Positions 5,892 to 8,705 of a DNA stretch of 8,705 nt are shown here, one piece after another. The stretch is from positions 1 through 8,705 of the forward strand of contig CAAFLY010000209.1 in the NCBI GenBank assembly GCA_900763885.1. Reading direction: 5' to 3'. Positions within the stretch are counted from its first letter, which is position 1. Each line of letters starts with the position of its first letter. Under the pieces are notes generated by a model. That model saw only the letters and a program-made list of their open reading frames with translations, had not been told where the DNA came from and did no database searches. Origin of the DNA: Clostridia bacterium (GTDB lineage Bacteria > Bacillota > Clostridia > Oscillospirales > CAG-272). The position numbers and the translations under genes are program-made.

Positions 5892-6857
5892 TAGTAGCCC
5901 CGCGAGAATCGCGACGAATTCCGCCTCCGTTTCGCACTGGTTGAGTCTGGCGCGGACGGCGGCGGCTCCGGGCATACCGGCGATGAAATGGGCGGCGCGT
6001 CCTCTGGATTCACGGATGCCGCCCCGTTCCCCGCGCGTCTCCACGATCTCATGGACGAGGCGGATGGCGGTTTCGCAGATCTCCCTTTGGCTGGGCGTGT
6101 AGGGAGTTCTGCCGGCGTGCGCGTCCGCGATCTGGCGGAAGATCCACGGATTGCCGAGCGCGCCGCGTCCGATCATGACCCCCGCCGCGCCAAGCGAAAG
6201 CATGGCAAGCGCGTCCGCCACGGTGGTGACGTCGCCGTTTCCGATGAGGGGGACCGTCGGGTGGCGTGTCGAGAGGGCGTGCGCGGTGGCTTCGAGGATC
6301 TCGGGGTGGATGCCGGGGGTATAGAGCTCGGCGCGGGTGCGGCAGTGGAGGGTGATCCGATCGGCGCCCGCGTCCGCCATCCGGCAGGCAAAATCGGGGG
6401 CGTTGATGTGATCCCGGTCGAATCCGGCGCGGATCTTGACGGACAGGGGCAGACTGTGGCGGTGGCAGACCTCTGCGGTGGCGCGTGTGACGTCCGCGGC
6501 AAGCCTGGGGGCAAGCATCATGGCGGAGCCGTCCCCGTTGCCGACGATTTTGTGGACGGGGCAGCCCATATTGATGTCGATCCCACGGAGACGGGAGCCG
6601 TGCGGCGCGTTTTTCTGCGCAGCGATGAGAATTTCCGCGCCCTCTGCCATCATGGCGGGATCGTGGCCGAAGATCTGGAGCCAGACGTCCCCCTCCTCCG
6701 GCGCGATTTTCGCCAGTCGGGCGGTTTTTTTGTCGCGGTAATGGAGAGCGGCGGCGGAGATCATTTCGGAGACGGACTCCGTGGAGCCGTTTTCGTGGCA
6801 GATTCTACGGAACGGCGCATCCGTGAATCCCGCCATGGGAGCGAGGAGGAGCATCAT
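5889..6857 (-). CDS. dusB: tRNA-dihydrouridine synthase, DusB type
   Basis: This 322-residue FMN-dependent enzyme reduces uridine to dihydrouridine in tRNA D-loops using NADPH. The TIM-barrel start LLAPMAGFTDAPFRR (about 3-18) is typical. INMGCPVHKI (95-104) carries the catalytic Cys99; VKIRAGFD (140-147) and HCRTR (171-175) line the FMN/RNA site; IGNGDV (205-210) and GRGALGNPWIF (230-240) bind the FMN phosphate. A short C-terminal helical RNA-binding region (about 250-320; AAHFIAGMPGAAAVRARLN) follows. Length is normal. His171-Cys172 stands where HGR is more common, a mild variation. The gene starts with two ATG codons (6857 and 6854); AAAGG lies seven bases upstream of the first. The stop TAA lies inside the TTATAAGG motif of repeat copy C. 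It converges on spoIIE. Repeat copy D separates it from the upstream fucosidase gene, so cotranscription is uncertain. Confidence 0.95.
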   Translation of the reverse strand: MMLLLAPMAGFTDAPFRRICHENGSTESVSEMISAAALHYRDKKTARLAKIAPEEGDVWLQIFGHDPAMMAEGAEILIAAQKNAPHGSRLRGIDINMGCPVHKIVGNGDGSAMMLAPRLAADVTRATAEVCHRHSLPLSVKIRAGFDRDHINAPDFACRMADAGADRITLHCRTRAELYTPGIHPEILEATAHALSTRHPTVPLIGNGDVTTVADALAMLSLGAAGVMIGRGALGNPWIFRQIADAHAGRTPYTPSQREICETAIRLVHEIVETRGERGGIRESRGRAAHFIAGMPGAAAVRARLNQCETEAEFVAILAGLL

Positions 6858-6872
6858 GGGGTAACCTTTCCT

Positions 6873-7095
6873 GCGGGACCTTGTCCCGCGCCTTTTTTAT
6901 AGATTTGCAATCGGCTATATTCCCGCGCGGCAGGTACGAGGATGCGGCAGCATCCAGTACCGAGCCGCGCGGCTTCGGCTAAACTTGCGGTACGGCTATT
7001 TACGACTTGCAGTCGGCTGATTTCTTTCGTTTTTTATAAGGTAACAATAAAGTCTATAAAAGCGATGCGGTATTCCTCATGGAAGAAGCCAGAAG
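6873..7095 (+). repeat. Mosaic hairpin repeat, copy D (head at dusB start, tail inverted)
   Basis: This copy fills the 255-bp gap between dusB and the fucosidase gene. The head hairpin GCGGGAC-CTT-GTCCCGC (6873-6889) with T6 (6893-6898) is 15 bp from the dusB start codon. Then come GATT-TGC-AATC (6902-6912), the best long hairpin of all copies (6923-6972, outer stem 9 bp, loop GGCA) and CGACT-TGC-AGTCG (7003-7015). After TTATAAGG (about 7035-7042) the sequence switches: 7046-7095 (AATAAAGTCTATAAAAGCG and onward to GAAGAAGCCAGAAG) matches the tail of copy A in its plus-strand reading, so this tail is inverted relative to its own head. The copy ends about 18 bp from the fucosidase stop codon. 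Confidence 0.8.
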
Positions 7096-7112
7096 AAAAT
7101 CCAAAGCTTCTG

Positions 7113-8357
7113 CTACGCGAGGGTAGGGTGGAGTGGGTGGGTTGTCAGAGGGGTGTTGAAGCGGAGGCGGAGGATTAGGGTTTCGCTGGGGAAGCGGTTG
7201 ACGGGGAGGTTATAGATGTGGAGGGCTTTGGGCATAGCGAGGGGGCCGTCGGTCGGGTAGCCGTGGAACTGGTCGGGGGTATACTCCAATGTGCATGACG
7301 GGGCCAAGCGGTCGTTCAGGGTGATGACCTCCATTGGCATGGTTTGTATCTGAGGGAGGACGATGCCGCTTTTGTCGCCGGGGAGGTGGAGGTAGAGGGT
7401 TTTGTGGTCCCTTGAGATGGTGGCGGGGAGGTTTTCGAGGGCGGGATGGCAGAAGAATTCCGTATCGAAAAAGGCTTCTCTTGTCCGCCGGAACCAATCG
7501 CCGACGGCGCGCAGGGACGCTTCCGCCTCTGTTGGGAGGGATCCGTCCGCCATGGGACCGACGTTGAGGAGATAATTGCCGCCCTTTTGGAGGACGCGGT
7601 CGATGGAGCGGATGAGGAACGCGTGGCTGAAATAATCCTCATGCGCGCGATAGCCCCACGACTGTGCGCCGACGGATTGGCACGCCTCAGTCCGTCCGGA
7701 AAACGGTTCGGTGGGGACGGTGCGCTCCGGGGTTTTGTAGTCGCCCTCCGAGAAGCCGCGGTCGTTGATGAGGATGTCGGGCTGGAGGGAGCGGACGAAG
7801 GCATTGACGGAGGGGTCGTACTGGTCGGCGGGGGCGGGAATATCCCAAAACAGCGCGTCGATCCTGCCATAGCCTGTGAGAAGCTCGCGGATCTGTGCGC
7901 GGAGGTAGGATTTGTACAGCGTCCACGAGGGGGTATCGCCCGGATTCTGCTTTGGCAGCGCGTGATCCCCGCCCTGTACGGCAAAGGGGCAGTGCCAATC
8001 GGGAAGGGAATAGTAGAGGGCGAACCGGAGGCCGTATTTCCGGCAACTCTCGGCAGCCTCCGCCACGAGATCCCGTCCGCAAGGGGTATGCAGCACGGAA
8101 TAATCGGTGGTTTTCGTGTCCCAGAGGCAGAAACCATCGTGGTGCTTGGCGGTGAGGCAGAGATACTGCATTCCCGCATCGCGCGCCGCCCTTGCCCAAA
8201 GGTCGGTACATCCCGGCAGGGGGGAAAACGCCTGCATATACTTTTGATACACCTCCGGCGGGACATTTCTGCGCCATTGTTCCTGTTCGTGGAACGCGCC
8301 GACGGCATAGATGCCAAAATGGACGAAAAGTCCGAATCTTTCCTCCTGAAACAGCAT
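7113..8357 (-). CDS. Alpha-L-fucosidase, glycoside hydrolase family 29
   Basis: This 414-residue retaining enzyme releases L-fucose from glycans. GH29 motifs run in order: FGLFVHFGIYAVGAF (8-22), TAKHHDGFCLWDT (69-81), DYSV (85-88), ALYYSLPDWH (113-122), RIDALFWD with the likely nucleophile Asp172 (165-172), SWGY (233-236), and KGGNYLLNVGPMADG (258-272). A smaller C-terminal beta domain (about 310-400) follows. There is no signal peptide or membrane segment, so it probably acts in the cytoplasm on imported oligosaccharides. The acid/base residue is poorly conserved in GH29 and I cannot assign it. I chose the ATG at 8357 because GGAGGT (8362-8367, minus strand) lies four bases upstream and the GH29 fold starts there; an in-frame extension to 8426 would run into repeat copy E. 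The last dozen residues are Thr/Pro/His-rich and not family-like. No transporter or fucose-utilisation gene is visible in the window. Confidence 0.93.
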   Translation of the reverse strand: MLFQEERFGLFVHFGIYAVGAFHEQEQWRRNVPPEVYQKYMQAFSPLPGCTDLWARAARDAGMQYLCLTAKHHDGFCLWDTKTTDYSVLHTPCGRDLVAEAAESCRKYGLRFALYYSLPDWHCPFAVQGGDHALPKQNPGDTPSWTLYKSYLRAQIRELLTGYGRIDALFWDIPAPADQYDPSVNAFVRSLQPDILINDRGFSEGDYKTPERTVPTEPFSGRTEACQSVGAQSWGYRAHEDYFSHAFLIRSIDRVLQKGGNYLLNVGPMADGSLPTEAEASLRAVGDWFRRTREAFFDTEFFCHPALENLPATISRDHKTLYLHLPGDKSGIVLPQIQTMPMEVITLNDRLAPSCTLEYTPDQFHGYPTDGPLAMPKALHIYNLPVNRFPSETLILRLRFNTPLTTHPLHPTLA

Positions 8358-8372
8358 GGTGACCTCCGATAC

Positions 8373-8705
8373 CCGGGACCTTGTCCCGGCCCTTTTTTTG
8401 GATTTGCAATCCCGACATTCCCGCACGGCAGGTACGAGGATGCCTTGGCATCCAGTACCGAGCCGCGCGGCGGCAGCGTACTTGCGGTACAGGCTATTAT
8501 CGGGACTTGTCCCGATTGCCCTTGGGCATTCCCGGACTTGTCCGGCTTGTTTGACTTGCAGTCGGCTGATTTCTTTCGATTTTTTATAAGGAATCTACGT
8601 TTGGCTTGGATCGCTTTATTTGTTTTCTTCAATGAGGAATACCTCATCGCTCTTGTAGATTTTATTGCTCCTTGCGGGGGCACCAAAGGACAGGGACGGC
8701 GGGAT
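8373..8705 (+). repeat. Mosaic hairpin repeat, copy E (head at fucosidase start)
   Basis: This copy begins 16 bp from the fucosidase start codon and runs off the window. Modules: CCGGGAC-CTT-GTCCCGG (8373-8389) with T7 (8393-8399); GGATT-TGC-AATCC (8400-8412); the long hairpin (8421-8470, one A-C mismatch in the outer stem); an extra palindrome cluster of ATCGGGAC-TT-GTCCCGAT (8499-8516), TGCCC-TT-GGGCA (8517-8528) and CCGGAC-TT-GTCCGG (8532-8545); GACT-TGC-AGTC (8553-8563); TTATAAGG with CGTTTGGCTTGGATCG; ATGAGG-AATA-CCTCAT (8632-8647); TGTAGATTTTATTGCTCCTT; and the CACCAAAGGACAGGGACGG block, the last shared exactly with copy A. The fucosidase promoter should lie within or beyond this copy; I could not identify it. 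Confidence 0.85.

Noticed and set aside
5988..6902. A 304-codon plus-strand frame opposite dusB
   Set aside because: It is a shadow frame, Gly/Val/Asp/Arg-rich, and crosses into repeat copy D; the minus strand has all Dus motifs.
8358..8426. 23-residue N-terminal extension of the fucosidase
   Set aside because: The extension lies in the head of repeat copy E and is Lys/Arg/Ser-rich. The ATG at 8357 has a good GGAGGT site and begins right at the GH29 fold.
8499..8563. CRISPR array
   Set aside because: The palindromes differ from each other, are only 11-18 bp and nearly contiguous; there are no equal spacers and no cas genes.

Overview
The window comes from a GC-rich, endospore-forming member of the Firmicutes (Clostridia-like). 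The main reason is a full-length spoIIE gene. It sits with a long-form ribosome hibernation factor, a DusB-type tRNA-dihydrouridine synthase and a cytoplasmic-type GH29 alpha-L-fucosidase, the last of which would suit a gut or other glycan-rich habitat. The lineage is inferred from gene content and composition; no rRNA or other taxonomic marker is present.

Layout from left to right: 1-390 is a mosaic intergenic repeat (copy A). 445-473 is a strong sigma-A-type promoter, followed by hpf (535-1071, +) and an intrinsic terminator (1181-1218). 1219-1802 is a non-coding stretch with one candidate promoter. spoIIE occupies 1803-4535 (+). 4536-5888 is a 1.35 kb intergenic region made of repeat copy B (+), a diverged inverted repeat with arms of about 220 bp around a 315-bp core, and a truncated repeat copy C (-). 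dusB is at 5889-6857 (-), repeat copy D at 6873-7095, the GH29 fucosidase at 7113-8357 (-), and repeat copy E runs from 8373 off the end of the window. spoIIE and dusB converge. The fucosidase and dusB point the same way but are separated by copy D.

The four genes are ordinary housekeeping, sporulation and catabolic genes and do not form an obvious common pathway. The unusual content is between them. A family of roughly 330-bp repeats fills nearly every gap and abuts start and stop codons. Each copy is a chain of small palindromes: GGGAC-NNN-GTCCC, GAYY-TGC-RRTC, a long three-tier hairpin, GACT-TGC-AGTC, CACRT-ACG-AYGTG and GGGATT-NNNN-AATCCC. Several stems show paired compensatory changes between copies while loops are conserved or swapped, which points to selection or mechanism acting on the palindromic structure. 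Copies are rearranged internally: D has an inverted tail, C has a duplicated tail and lacks the head, and E has extra palindromes. The GGGAC head always lies on the side of the nearest gene. I do not recognise this family by name. It is the best candidate in this window for something undescribed.
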